Positions 45,738 to 54,559 of a stretch of DNA of 64,000 nucleotides are shown piece after piece (position 1 is the first letter of the stretch; the number at the start of each line of letters is the position of its first letter). This DNA is from Burkholderiaceae bacterium (lineage in GTDB: Bacteria > Pseudomonadota > Gammaproteobacteria > Burkholderiales > Burkholderiaceae_E), in NCBI GenBank assembly GCA_016710525.1, contig JADJVQ010000045.1:1-64000 (forward strand), written 5' to 3'. The position numbers were made by a program, and so were the translations under genes. The notes beneath the pieces were generated by a model. It had not been told where the DNA came from and did not search any database. It saw nothing but the letters and a program-made list of their open reading frames with translations.

Positions 45738-47786
45738 CTACTTCAGAATGCGCACCAGGTTGTGATGGGCATCGGTGAAGGTCGGCAGGCCCGGCAGGTC
45801 GGCGATCTGGATTGCACCCTTGGCCAGCGCGCCGCTGCTCAGCAGGGCCTTGTTGCGGCTGACCACCACCTGGTCGGTCGAGGAGTACCAGTAGGTGTAG
45901 TCGTCGGCATTCGGCGGGGTGTCGGACACCAGCACCGCATGCATGCCGACTTCGGAGGCCAGCTTCTTGATCACCGGCGGCAGGTTGACGAACCGGTTGG
46001 TTGCCTGGAAGACGATCACGCCGTCCTCCTTCAGGTGGCGAGCGTACTGGGCCATGGCTTCACGCGTGATCAGATGCATCGGAATCGAATCGCCCGAGAA
46101 GGCATCGATGCCCATCACGTCGTAACGTCGCGGCGCTTCCCGTTCCAGCGACAGGCGCCCGTCGCCCATCACCACCTCGATCTTGGCTCCGCTGTCGGAC
46201 AGCAGCGAAAACTCGCTCCTGGCGATGTCCACCACCCGCGGGCTGATTTCATAGAAGACCATCGAATCGCCGGGGCGCCCGTAGGCGGCCAGCACGCCGG
46301 CACCCAGGCCGATCACGCCGATCGAGCGGGGCTGGCCCGCCGCGGTCTCGTTCAGGGTGGCGAACACCCGGCCATAGCCCGAGCCGGGGCTGAAATAGTC
46401 GGCCGGCACATTCTTGTACTTGGGGCCCAGCAGCTGCCCGCCGTGCATGATCGCGCCGTGGTACATGGTTCGATAGGGAGCCGGGTCCTGCCAGTCACGG
46501 GTGCGCACCACGCCGTAGAAGTCGCGCTGCATGATGCGGATGCCATCGGTGTAATCCATACCGCCCCGCACGACGAGCACGAGCGAGGCCGCGGTGACGG
46601 CGATGGCCAGCACGCTGGGCGCGCCCTGCAGGCGCACCGCCAGCAGGCCGGCCAGCAGCACCAGCACGATCCCCAGCTCGAAGTATCCCGGCAGGGTCAG
46701 CGGCGCGACGATGGCGATCAGCACCGCCCCGATCGCGCCGCCCACCGAGATCATCAGATAGAAGCGCGTCAGGTGGCTCGGGTCCGGCTTGAGCGCCGCG
46801 AGCTCGCCGTGGCAGACCATGCAGGCGACGAACATTCCCGCGAAGTACAGCGGGGCGGCGACCCGCAGGTTCAGCGAGCCGATGAACCAGGCCATCGCCG
46901 GCACCGCCGCGGCCAGCAGCACCAGGAACAGCGTGCGCTTGTACCAGCGCGGGTGATCGAAGCACAGGATGAAGGTCAGCAGGTACAGCGCCAGCGGAAT
47001 CACCCACAGGAAGGGCACGCTGGCGATGTTCTGGGTGACATGGTTGGTCACCGCCAGCAGCATCATCGATCCCATGGCCGACAGCGCGAGCCACAGCATC
47101 TGCCGGTTCAGCGGCAGCCGGGCCGCTGCCGCGCTCGGCGAAGGGCCTGCCGCCGTGCTGTGCGCGGGCGCCCCGCGCGCCGACACGAATCCGGTGATCG
47201 CACAGACCACCGCGAACACCGCATACAGAACAGACCAGCCGACACCCAGCTGCGGCAGCGACAGGGCCGGCTCGAAGAGCACTGGAAAGCCCAGCAGAGC
47301 CAGCATCGAGGCGAAGTTGGAGAGCGCGAACAGCCGATAGGGCACGGCGCTGCGAAACCGTTGCCAATACCAGGCCTGCAGAAGCGGCGTCGTCGACGAC
47401 AGCAGGAAGTAGGGCAGGCCGATCGTGACCGTGAGCAGCAGCAGGATGCGCCCGATCGGCTCGGCGTCGCCCGCCGGCTTCCAGGACGCGTCGGGCAGGA
47501 TCGGCAGCAGAGCCAATGACAGCGCCAGCAGTCCAGCGTGCAGGGCTGCCTGTCGGCGCAAGCCCAGCTTGCTGGTGAAGTCGGCGTAGGCGTAACCGGC
47601 CAGCAGGATGCTCTGGAAGAACACCATGCAGGTTGTCCAGACGGCGGCCGAGCCCCCGAACCAGGGCAGGATCTGCTTGGCCACGACCGGCTGTACCAGG
47701 AACAGCAGGAAGGCCGACAGGAAGATGGTGCCGGCGTAGGGCAGGATCGCGTGGCGGGGCAATGCGGGAGCGTCGGAAGCGGTCAT
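45738..47786 (-). CDS. Membrane protein with spermidine-synthase-like C-terminal domain
   Basis: A 682-residue protein. The N-terminal 420 residues hold about ten or more hydrophobic helices with MFS-like character (GTIFLSAFLLFLVQPVVAKQ, LPYFLLSSTTPLLQAWYW). The C-terminal 250 residues have a SAM-methyltransferase-like spermidine-synthase fold: GVIGLGAGVLAAYGRPGD, VFYEISPRVVDIAR, VVMGDGRLSLE and MGIDAFSGDSIPMHLIT. Proteins of this fused type are common in proteobacteria but their substrate is unclear; true polyamine synthesis is unproven. ATG 47786 (MTASDAPALPRH) was chosen because the N-terminal extension in the longer frame would overlap the cold-shock gene region. Confidence 0.85.
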   Translation of the reverse strand: MTASDAPALPRHAILPYAGTIFLSAFLLFLVQPVVAKQILPWFGGSAAVWTTCMVFFQSILLAGYAYADFTSKLGLRRQAALHAGLLALSLALLPILPDASWKPAGDAEPIGRILLLLTVTIGLPYFLLSSTTPLLQAWYWQRFRSAVPYRLFALSNFASMLALLGFPVLFEPALSLPQLGVGWSVLYAVFAVVCAITGFVSARGAPAHSTAAGPSPSAAAARLPLNRQMLWLALSAMGSMMLLAVTNHVTQNIASVPFLWVIPLALYLLTFILCFDHPRWYKRTLFLVLLAAAVPAMAWFIGSLNLRVAAPLYFAGMFVACMVCHGELAALKPDPSHLTRFYLMISVGGAIGAVLIAIVAPLTLPGYFELGIVLVLLAGLLAVRLQGAPSVLAIAVTAASLVLVVRGGMDYTDGIRIMQRDFYGVVRTRDWQDPAPYRTMYHGAIMHGGQLLGPKYKNVPADYFSPGSGYGRVFATLNETAAGQPRSIGVIGLGAGVLAAYGRPGDSMVFYEISPRVVDIARSEFSLLSDSGAKIEVVMGDGRLSLEREAPRRYDVMGIDAFSGDSIPMHLITREAMAQYARHLKEDGVIVFQATNRFVNLPPVIKKLASEVGMHAVLVSDTPPNADDYTYWYSSTDQVVVSRNKALLSSGALAKGAIQIADLPGLPTFTDAHHNLVRILK

Positions 47787-48078
47787 GGGCCTGCAGGAGA
47801 GTCGATGGCGGCGAGATCTGGCGCAGGAGGTAGTTCGGAAGCCGCCTGCGCGGGCAAGCCGGCGATTATGCCGAATCGGCGACACAAGTTGACATGACAG
47901 TCCGAAAATGAGAGTCTTTCGCCCGCACGCGTTTCAAGCGGTGTTTCTCGGCGGTTTGCCTGGTTAGCGTCCCGACAGGGGCGGTTCAAGTCTGGTGTTC
48001 CCTGGTTGCGTTTCTTGTGCGTCGTCGCCCTTCGGGCATAAACCCCCGAACTTTTCAACGCTCGCATGGGAGTAACCA
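47787..48078. promoter_or_regulatory. Divergent intergenic region with long leader of the cold-shock gene
   Basis: 292 bases between the minus-strand membrane gene and cspA. A perfect -35 hexamer TTGACA lies at 47889-47894 on the plus strand, but no matching -10 is visible at the normal distance. A small GCCC-TTCG-GGC hairpin lies at 48027-48037. A long untranslated leader is usual for cspA mRNAs, where it acts as a temperature-responsive structure; that role is inference here. The ribosome-binding site GGGAG is at 48068-48072. Confidence 0.5.
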
Positions 48079-48288
48079 ATGAGCACAAAAACCGGTACCG
48101 TCAAATGGTTCAACGAAACCAAAGGCTTCGGCTTCATCGCCCCCGATGATGGCTCGGAAGACCTGTTCGCGCACTTCAGCGAAATTCAAGGCCAGGGCTT
48201 CAAGACCCTCGCCGAGAAGCAGCGCGTTCAGTTCGAAGTCACCCAGGGCAAAAAAGGCCTGCAGGCCAGCCGGATCCAAGTGATCTAA
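48079..48288 (+). CDS. cspA: Cold-shock protein (CspA family)
   Basis: A 69-residue single cold-shock domain that binds single-stranded RNA and DNA. RNP1 is KGFGFIAP and RNP2 is DLFAHF; the N-terminus GTVKWFNETKGFG is canonical. Many Burkholderiales carry several paralogues; whether this one is cold-induced cannot be said. It has a strong GGGAG site seven bases before ATG. Confidence 0.97.
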   Translation: MSTKTGTVKWFNETKGFGFIAPDDGSEDLFAHFSEIQGQGFKTLAEKQRVQFEVTQGKKGLQASRIQVI

Positions 48289-48296
48289 AGGCCAAC

Positions 48297-48337
48297 GGTT
48301 CGCCTGACCGCGGCCACGAGCCGCGGTTGAGCGAACC
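48297..48337 (+). terminator. Large hairpin between cspA and infA
   Basis: Outer stem GGTTCGC/GCGAACC with an inner stem ACCGCGG/CCGCGGT around a CACGAG-type loop. It starts eight bases after the cspA stop and has no T-run. It may end the cspA transcript or act as a processing and stability element, since infA starts only 15 bases later. Confidence 0.55.
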
Positions 48338-48351
48338 CCAACCTTCATTCC

Positions 48352-48627
48352 ATGGCCAAAGAAGATCTGATTGAAGTAGAAGGCGTCGTTGCCGAAGTCC
48401 TTCCGGACACCCGGTATCGCGTCACGCTGGACAACGGCGCAGTCGTCTCCGCCTACGTCTCCGGCAAAATGAAAAAACACCGAATCCGCATTCTGGCGGG
48501 CGACCGGGTCACTCTCGAGTTGTCTGTCTACGACATCACCAAAGGCCGCATCCGGTTCCGTCACAAGGATACCGATTCGATGCCCGGTGGCGGACCGCAG
48601 CGCCGCACTTATCGTCCCGGTCGCTGA
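48352..48627 (+). CDS. infA: Translation initiation factor IF-1
   Basis: A 91-residue S1-fold protein: KEDLIEVEGVVAEVLPDTRY, VTLDNGAVVSAYVSGKMKKH, RIRILAGDRVTLELS, DITKGRIRFRH. The usual IF-1 is 72 residues; this form has a C-terminal extension (KDTDSMPGGGPQRRTYRPGR) seen in betaproteobacterial IF-1 paralogues located beside cold-shock genes, away from the ribosomal-protein operon. Confidence 0.96.
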   Translation: MAKEDLIEVEGVVAEVLPDTRYRVTLDNGAVVSAYVSGKMKKHRIRILAGDRVTLELSVYDITKGRIRFRHKDTDSMPGGGPQRRTYRPGR

Positions 48628-48787
48628 ACCGTCGCTTGCCCCGCGCAGGCGTCCCCAGTCGACTTTAGTTGAACCTGTCCCGGGTGCCACCTGATGGCCT
48701 GGCGGCAGGATTGGCGCGGACCCGGCTTTCAGCTGCCTTGAACCCATCTCCGCGCTGTCGTTGTTTTCCAACGGAGCCCGAGACCCC

Positions 48788-49660
48788 ATGAATTCCCTGC
48801 TCAGCGCCCTGTCCACCCGCTATGGCGCATCGGCATCGGCCGACGACATGACGCCCGCCCTGCGGGCCGCAGCGGCCAATCCGGTGATCGAGTCCCTGCT
48901 CGGCCATCGTTCCGTGCGGGCCTTTCTGCCCGATCCGGTCGCCGAGAGCGCGCTGGCGCTGATGGTGGCAGCGGCTCAATCCGCCGCCACCTCATCGAAC
49001 CTGCAGGCCTGGAGCGTGATTGCCGTGCAGGACGCCGAGCGCAAGGCTCGCCTGGCGACGCTGGTGGGCGGGCAGGCCCATGTGCGCGAATGTCCGCTGC
49101 TGCTGGTCTGGATTGCCGATCTGTCGCGTCTGGATCGGGTCGGCGTGCTCACCGGTGTGCCGGCGCGCGCCAACGACTATCTCGAGATGTTTCTGGTTGC
49201 CACCGTCGATGCTGCGCTGGCCGCCCAGAATGCGGTGGTGGCCGCCGAGTCCCTGGGCCTGGGCACGGTGTACATCGGCGCGATGCGCAACCATCCGGAA
49301 GCGGTCGCGACCGAACTCGGGCTGCCCGACCATGCGATTGCTGTTTTCGGCCTGTGCGTGGGGCGTGCCGACCCGGCCCGTCCGGCGTCGGTCAAGCCGC
49401 GCCTGGACTCGACCGTGGTGCTGCACCATGAACAGTACGAAGGCGTAGCCGCCCGCGCGGCGGCCCATGCACCCGAAGGCGCCGAACGCGAGGCGATCGC
49501 GCGCTACGACCGTGTGATGCGTGATTTCCAGGCCAGCCAGGCGATGCCGGCCACCGACTGGAGCGCCCAGGCGAGCAGCCGGGTCAAAGGACCCGAAACC
49601 CTGTCCGGGCGCGACCGCCTGAAGACCGCGCTGGCCGCGCTGGGATTTCCGCTGGCCTGA
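48788..49660 (+). CDS. NADPH-dependent FMN nitroreductase-family oxidoreductase
   Basis: A 290-residue NfsA/Frp-type flavoprotein. The FMN-binding RSVRAFLPDPV motif, AAAQSAATSSNLQAWSVIAV, and GLGTVYIGAMRNHPEAVATELGLPDHAIAVFG are family hallmarks. Homologues reduce flavins, quinones or nitroaromatics with NADPH; the natural substrate is unknown. ATG 48788 is preferred to the longer frame at 48761. The poly-G block begins just after its stop. Confidence 0.92.
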   Translation: MNSLLSALSTRYGASASADDMTPALRAAAANPVIESLLGHRSVRAFLPDPVAESALALMVAAAQSAATSSNLQAWSVIAVQDAERKARLATLVGGQAHVRECPLLLVWIADLSRLDRVGVLTGVPARANDYLEMFLVATVDAALAAQNAVVAAESLGLGTVYIGAMRNHPEAVATELGLPDHAIAVFGLCVGRADPARPASVKPRLDSTVVLHHEQYEGVAARAAAHAPEGAEREAIARYDRVMRDFQASQAMPATDWSAQASSRVKGPETLSGRDRLKTALAALGFPLA

Positions 49661-49676
49661 TGGGCTCTCTCGGCGC

Positions 49677-49838
<162 letters not shown>

Positions 49839-49882
49839 AGCGGCTAGGATGGGGGCCGGCATTCCATTGAAGGACCCCTACC

Positions 49883-50698
49883 ATGACCGATACCGCCCCC
49901 CGCTACGAAGCGGTCACCCTGACGGTGACCGATGGCATCGCGCAGCTCACCCTGAATCGGCCGAGCACGCTCAATGCGCTGAACGATGCGATGTTTCGCG
50001 AGATCCCGATGGCCATCACCGAGGCGAGCCAGGCTGGCGCGAGGGCGCTGCTGATCACCGGCGCCGGCAAGGGTTTCTGTTCGGGCGCCGACCTGGTCGG
50101 CAGGCCTTTCGCCGCCCCCACCACCGAAGCGCAACGCGAACTGAACAACCGGATCGGCTTCGAGCGGGTGATCTCGCTGGTACGCGGCATCAATGAGGCG
50201 CCGATGCCGGTGGTCTGCGCCATCAACGGCGTGGCCGCGGGCGGTGGCGTGGGCATCGCGTTGGCCGGTGACGTCATCCTGATGGCGCGCAGCGCCCGCT
50301 TCGTGCTGACCTTCGTGCCCAAGCTGGGCCTGGTGCCCGATGTCGGTGCCACCTGGTACCTGACCCGGCTGGCCGGACGGGCGCGCACGATGGCGGCCAG
50401 CCTGCTGGGCGATGCGATCAGTGCCGAAGAGGCCGAACGCTGGGGGCTGGTCGCCCGCCTGTACGACGATGCCAGCCTGCAGGCCGAGGCGATGGCCATC
50501 TGCCGACGGCTGGCCGACGGACCTCAGCGTGCCGTGGTCGGCACGCGCCAGCTGGTCGATGCGGCGCCGCAGATGCCGATCGGTTCGCACATCCTGCTCG
50601 AGCGCGACATCCAGGTGAAGCTGGTCGGCTCGCCAGAACACGTCGAAGGCACGCTGGCCTTCCGCGAGAAGCGCCCGGCCCGGTTCGCCAAGTCCTGA
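49883..50698 (+). CDS. Enoyl-CoA hydratase/isomerase family protein
   Basis: A 271-residue crotonase-fold protein. Oxyanion-hole segments are ITGAGKGFCSGADL and CAINGVAAGGGVGIALAGD; the FVPKLGLVPDVGATWYLTRL stretch is like PaaG-type isomerase/hydratases, with Asp rather than Glu in the second acidic position. It probably acts in beta-oxidation or aromatic-CoA breakdown. It converges with the haloalkane dehalogenase gene, 98 bases apart. Confidence 0.93.
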   Translation: MTDTAPRYEAVTLTVTDGIAQLTLNRPSTLNALNDAMFREIPMAITEASQAGARALLITGAGKGFCSGADLVGRPFAAPTTEAQRELNNRIGFERVISLVRGINEAPMPVVCAINGVAAGGGVGIALAGDVILMARSARFVLTFVPKLGLVPDVGATWYLTRLAGRARTMAASLLGDAISAEEAERWGLVARLYDDASLQAEAMAICRRLADGPQRAVVGTRQLVDAAPQMPIGSHILLERDIQVKLVGSPEHVEGTLAFREKRPARFAKS

Positions 50699-50796
50699 GC
50701 AGACCGGTTCGCCGATTGCCGGGCGGCCCGGTTCGAAAATGCCTGCGCCCGGTTCGACATTGCCTGTGCCCGGTTCGCGCGCCGAGTCCGGGCCGC

Positions 50797-51687
50797 TCAG
50801 CCTTCGCGCAGTCCGCGGATGAAGCGGGCGAGCGCCTGGCCGATCGCATCGGGGCTGTCTTCCTGAATGAAGTGCGTGCCAGGCACGGTCACTTCGGTCT
50901 GGTTCGGCCAGCTGCGGCAGAACTCGCGCTGCCGCCCCGTCAGGATGGAGCCCGGCTCGGCATTCACGAACAGCTTGGGTACTTCGCTTTCGGCCAGCCA
51001 GTCGGAATAGGCCTGGACCCGTGCCACCACGTCGGACGGCTCGCCCTCGATCGGGATTTCGCGCGGCCAGGTCAGGGTGGGGCGCCGGTCTTCACCCGGG
51101 TTGACGAAGGGACGGCGGTACTCGTCCATCTCGGCGGGTGTCAGCGGCCGCATGATCGAACCGGGCAGCACGCGCTCGACGAACACGTTCTTCTCCAGCA
51201 CCATCGCTTCGCCCCCCTCGGAGCGGAAGTTCTGGAATACGCGGCGCGCGTTGTCCGGCCAGTCCGGCCAGGTGAGCGGCGTGACGATGCTCTCCATGTA
51301 GGCGATACCCTGGATCCGGTCGCGGTGCCGGTTGGCCCAGTCGAAGCCCAGCGCAGAACCCCAGTCGTGCAGCACCAGCACCACCCGGTCGCCCAGGCCC
51401 AGCGCCGACCAGAGCGCGTCCAGGTAGCGGCTGTGCTCGTCGAAGCGATAGCGGTCGGGCCCGGAGTCGGGCAGCTTGTCGGAGTCGCCCATGCCCAGCA
51501 GGTCGCAGGCGATCAGGCGGCCAAGCCCGCGGCAATGCGGCATCACGTTTCGCCACAGGTAGGACGACGTGGGATTGCCGTGCTGGAACACGATGGCGTC
51601 ACCTTCGCCCTCGTCGATGAAGGCCATCCGCTGGCCGGCGATGTCCAGAAACTGCTTGGCGGCAATGGGTGTGGCATTGGGTGGCAT
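50797..51687 (-). CDS. Haloalkane dehalogenase, LinB-like
   Basis: Alpha/beta-hydrolase that replaces a halogen on an alkyl carbon by hydroxyl. From ATG 51687 the protein is 296 residues, the length of LinB, and all catalytic positions fall on the LinB numbers: nucleophile Asp108 and halide-binding Trp109 (VVLVLHDWGSALGFDWA), Asn38 (FQHGNPTSSYLW), acid Glu132 (AYMES) and His272 (GTHFIQEDSPD). Subfamily HLD-II. A GTG at 51711 would add eight residues. The natural substrate is unknown; cytoplasmic, no signal peptide. Confidence 0.93.
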   Translation of the reverse strand: MPPNATPIAAKQFLDIAGQRMAFIDEGEGDAIVFQHGNPTSSYLWRNVMPHCRGLGRLIACDLLGMGDSDKLPDSGPDRYRFDEHSRYLDALWSALGLGDRVVLVLHDWGSALGFDWANRHRDRIQGIAYMESIVTPLTWPDWPDNARRVFQNFRSEGGEAMVLEKNVFVERVLPGSIMRPLTPAEMDEYRRPFVNPGEDRRPTLTWPREIPIEGEPSDVVARVQAYSDWLAESEVPKLFVNAEPGSILTGRQREFCRSWPNQTEVTVPGTHFIQEDSPDAIGQALARFIRGLREG

Positions 51688-51902
51688 GGGGCGGTCCGGA
51701 GGGGAGGGCACGATCGGCAGTGCCGGTCGCGCGAGGGGGCGGATAGGAGGGACGGTGGAGCCATCCTATCGTGTGGCAGGAGATGACGTCGACCCGAACC
51801 CCTCGACCCGCTCCGATCGTCATGCCGGAGTCATGCGGGTCTGACATGATCATCGGTTAACCTGCCCGAACCGAACCTGAGACGCCACCGGCCCGACCGT
51901 CC

Positions 51903-53222
51903 ATGCCCGACCTTCATTGCCACGCCAGCCTGGTCGAGTCGGCTGCCCGGCGCTCGCGCCCGCGCCGGCGCGGCGCGGGCGGACTCGCACTGGCGCTTGG
52001 CGCCGTGCTGGCCGCACTGGCGGGATGCGCGAGCGGGCCGGCCTCGCTGGCCGACGACCGCCTGGCCTACAACGAAGTCGTCAAGGTCACGGCCGAACAG
52101 CAGATGCTGCTGAACATCGTGCGCCTGCGCTACACCGACACGCCCAGCAGCCTGGCGATTTCGTCGATCGCGACCCAGACCGAACGCACGCGGTCGCTGC
52201 AGCTGGTGCCATTTTTCGGGGTGGTGGGCGGCGAGGCGCAACTGCGCGGGGGCCAGGCCCTTTTGCCCGGTGCGGCGATCTCCACGGTCGAGCGGCCCAC
52301 GATCACGCTGACGCCGCTGGACGACACGGAATTCACCCGCAAGCTGTTCACGCCGATGACGCTGGATGGCGTGCTCTATCTGGCCAAGACCACCTGGCCG
52401 ATCAGCACGGTATTCCGGCTGTGGCTCGAGAACCTGAACTGGGTGTCCAACGCCGAGACCGCCAGCGGACCGACATCGCCCGATGTGCCCGAATTCGGGC
52501 GCTTCGTCGATGGGGTCGAGGCCCTGCAGGCCCTGCAGGACAAAGGCATGATCGTCTTCGGCACCCGCGAGCGCGAGGAGGTCGTCGGTGGACCGATCGC
52601 CGCGGCGCGCGTGGCGGGCAAGGACGTGGTCGATGCGGCGCGCGAAGGCCTCGAGTACCGCCCCGACCCGGGCGGCGCCACCTGGTCGCTGATCCGGCGC
52701 CGCCCCCAGCCGGTGGTCCGGGTGCACCCCAACGCCGCCGGGACGCCGGAGATGAAGGCGCTGGCCGAGGCATTCCGGATCCGGATTGGCCCGCGGTCTT
52801 ACGACATCGGCTTCGAGAGCCTCGATCCGTTTCCCGCCACCTACCCGGCCCAGGGCGTGGACGTGTTCGATCTCGAGACACGATCCCTGCTGCAGGTCCT
52901 GTATTTCCTGTCCAAGGGCGTCGAGGTGCCGCCGGCGCATCAGGCGCAGGGGGTTGCCCGCACGACGCGCCATCCCGACGGCAAGCCCTTCGACTGGACC
53001 CAGGTGACCCGGGGCCTTTTCCGGGTCCGCCAGTCCGCGGCCGGGCAGCCGCCCTCCAACGCCCATGTCGCCATTCGTTACCTGGGGCACTGGTTCTCGA
53101 TCGAGCGCGGTGACCACGACAGCCTGTCGACCTTCTCGCTGGTGCTGGAGCTGGCGCGGCTCGAACTGTCCGGGAAGGCGGCGCCCGGGCCGGCGCTGAC
53201 GCTGCCCTTGACCGGGCGTTGA
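51903..53222 (+). CDS. Uncharacterised lipoprotein
   Basis: A 439-residue protein I do not recognise. It has a long basic n-region, a hydrophobic stretch LALALGAVLAALAGC with lipobox LAGC, and a mature part of about 390 residues starting ASGPASLADDRLAYNEVVKV. Repeated hydrophilic, beta-prone segments include QMLLNIVRLRYTDTPSSLAI and VDVFDLETRSLLQVLYFLSK. NIVRLRY-type segments are found in conserved envelope proteins of unknown role in many proteobacteria. It stands alone, 220 bases before the pst operon, same direction. Confidence 0.8.
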   Translation: MPDLHCHASLVESAARRSRPRRRGAGGLALALGAVLAALAGCASGPASLADDRLAYNEVVKVTAEQQMLLNIVRLRYTDTPSSLAISSIATQTERTRSLQLVPFFGVVGGEAQLRGGQALLPGAAISTVERPTITLTPLDDTEFTRKLFTPMTLDGVLYLAKTTWPISTVFRLWLENLNWVSNAETASGPTSPDVPEFGRFVDGVEALQALQDKGMIVFGTREREEVVGGPIAAARVAGKDVVDAAREGLEYRPDPGGATWSLIRRRPQPVVRVHPNAAGTPEMKALAEAFRIRIGPRSYDIGFESLDPFPATYPAQGVDVFDLETRSLLQVLYFLSKGVEVPPAHQAQGVARTTRHPDGKPFDWTQVTRGLFRVRQSAAGQPPSNAHVAIRYLGHWFSIERGDHDSLSTFSLVLELARLELSGKAAPGPALTLPLTGR

Positions 53223-53375
53223 TTGAGCGCGGTCTGGGCGCGGAGGCAGGGTCCGGGTGCGGTCTGAGTATGGTCTGAGCGCTGTCACGGACGGCCGCTG
53301 TTACTGCGCTGCAATATTGCGTAACTAATTGATTTTATAGAGATTTGACCTCTATTCGTTTGCCCCTCTCAGGGG

Positions 53376-53393
53376 CTGTCATCAACCTGTCAT
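53376..53393 (+). promoter_or_regulatory. Pho box (PhoB-binding site) of the pst operon
   Basis: CTGTCATCAACCTGTCAT: two CTGTCAT repeats with an 11-base period, matching the consensus Pho box at nearly every position. It replaces the -35 element in PhoB-activated promoters. A TAGCGT at 53404-53409, at the usual distance, is the likely -10. The surrounding 53300-53350 is AT-rich. The pstS start is 49 bases downstream. Confidence 0.93.
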
Positions 53394-53442
53394 CGACCGC
53401 CGGTAGCGTGAGGGCTTCTGATTCGAACTAAGAGAGAGTGCC

Positions 53443-54474
53443 ATGAAGATTTTGAACCAATGGCTCGCAGGTGCATGCATCGCGCTGGTCGCCGGCGCGG
53501 CCCAGGCGCAGATCACCGGAGCCGGGGCCACGTTTCCCGCCCCGATTTATTCCAAATGGGCTGAGGCCTACAAGGCGTCGACTGGCGCCACCCTGAATTA
53601 CCAGGCCATCGGATCCGGTGGCGGCATCAAGCAGATTTCCGCCAAGACCGTGGATTTTGGCGCCTCAGACGATCCGCTGAAAGCCGACGAGCTGGCCAAG
53701 GCCGGACTGCTGCAGTTCCCGGCGGTGATCGGCGGCGTTGTGCCCGTGGTCAACCTGAAAGACGTCAAGCCCGGCGAAATGAAGTTGTCGGGCGCGGTGC
53801 TGGCCGACATCTTCCGCGGGTAGGTCAAGACCTGGAACGACCCCGCGATCGCACAGCTCAACCCGGGGGTGAAACTGCCAGCCAGCGCGATCACGCTGGT
53901 CTATCGATCGGATTCGTCGGGCACGACCTATGTGTTCACCGACTACCTCGCTCAAGTGTCCCCGGCCTTCAAGGCGGCGCCTGGCGCCGGCAAGACGGTG
54001 AACTGGGCTTCCGGCGTGGGTGGACGCGGCAATGCCGGCGTCGCGGCGAACGTCACCAAGATCGACGGGGCGATCGGCTATGTCGAATATGCCTACGCCA
54101 AGCAGAACAAGATGATCCATACCGGCCTCATCAATCGCGACGGCAAAACCGTGCAGCCCGACGACCTCACGTTCGCGGCCGCGGCCGATCGTGCCGACTG
54201 GGATTCGGTGCCTGGCTTCGGGGTGAACCTGAACAACCTGCCTGGTGCCAACTCCTGGCCAATCACCGCTGCCACGTTCATCCTGATGTACCGCAGCTCG
54301 CCGGACCCCAAGCGCGCCGCTGATGCGCTGAAGTTCTTCAAGTGGGCGCTCAATAGCGGTCAGAAACTTGCCACCGAACTTGACTATGTGCCGCTGCCGG
54401 CCTCGGTGGTCAAGAAGGTCGAAGCCGCCTGGAGCGACATCAAGGACGCGTCGGGCAAGGCTGTCCTGAACTGA
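53443..54474 (+). pseudogene. pstS: Phosphate-binding protein PstS, interrupted by an in-frame amber codon
   Basis: Periplasmic phosphate receptor of the high-affinity Pst importer. The signal peptide is MKILNQWLAGACIALVAG ending AQAQ, and the mature part starts ITGAGATFPAPIYSKWAEAY. The family sequence continues in one frame for 343 codons to the stop at 54472-54474, but codon 127 (53821-53823) is TAG where family members have lysine (ADIFRG-stop-VKTWNDPAIAQLNPG). A single A-to-T change from AAG would cause it. Phosphate-loop residues SDSSGTTYVFTDYL lie beyond the stop. An internal ATG at 53869 could restart translation but without signal peptide. True mutation or base error cannot be distinguished here. 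Confidence 0.9.
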
Positions 54475-54500
54475 GCCACCTTTTCCCACGGTAGGGTCAC

Positions 54501-54536
54501 GGACAACTGGAACCCGGCCGACAGGCCGGGTTGTCC
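54501..54536 (+). terminator. Stable hairpin between pstS and pstC
   Basis: AACCCGGCC and GGCCGGGTT pair around a GACA loop; flanking GGAC and GTCC extend the stem across a bulge. There is no T-run. Such structures after the binding-protein gene usually protect the upstream mRNA end, giving more PstS than membrane subunits. Confidence 0.65.
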
Positions 54537-54559
54537 GTTCCACGCCAAGGAGCGTCATC

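Noticed and set aside
53821..53823. Programmed recoding (selenocysteine, pyrrolysine or readthrough) at the pstS TAG
   Set aside because: The family residue is an ordinary lysine in a non-catalytic place, TAG is not the selenocysteine codon, and no stimulatory structure is visible.
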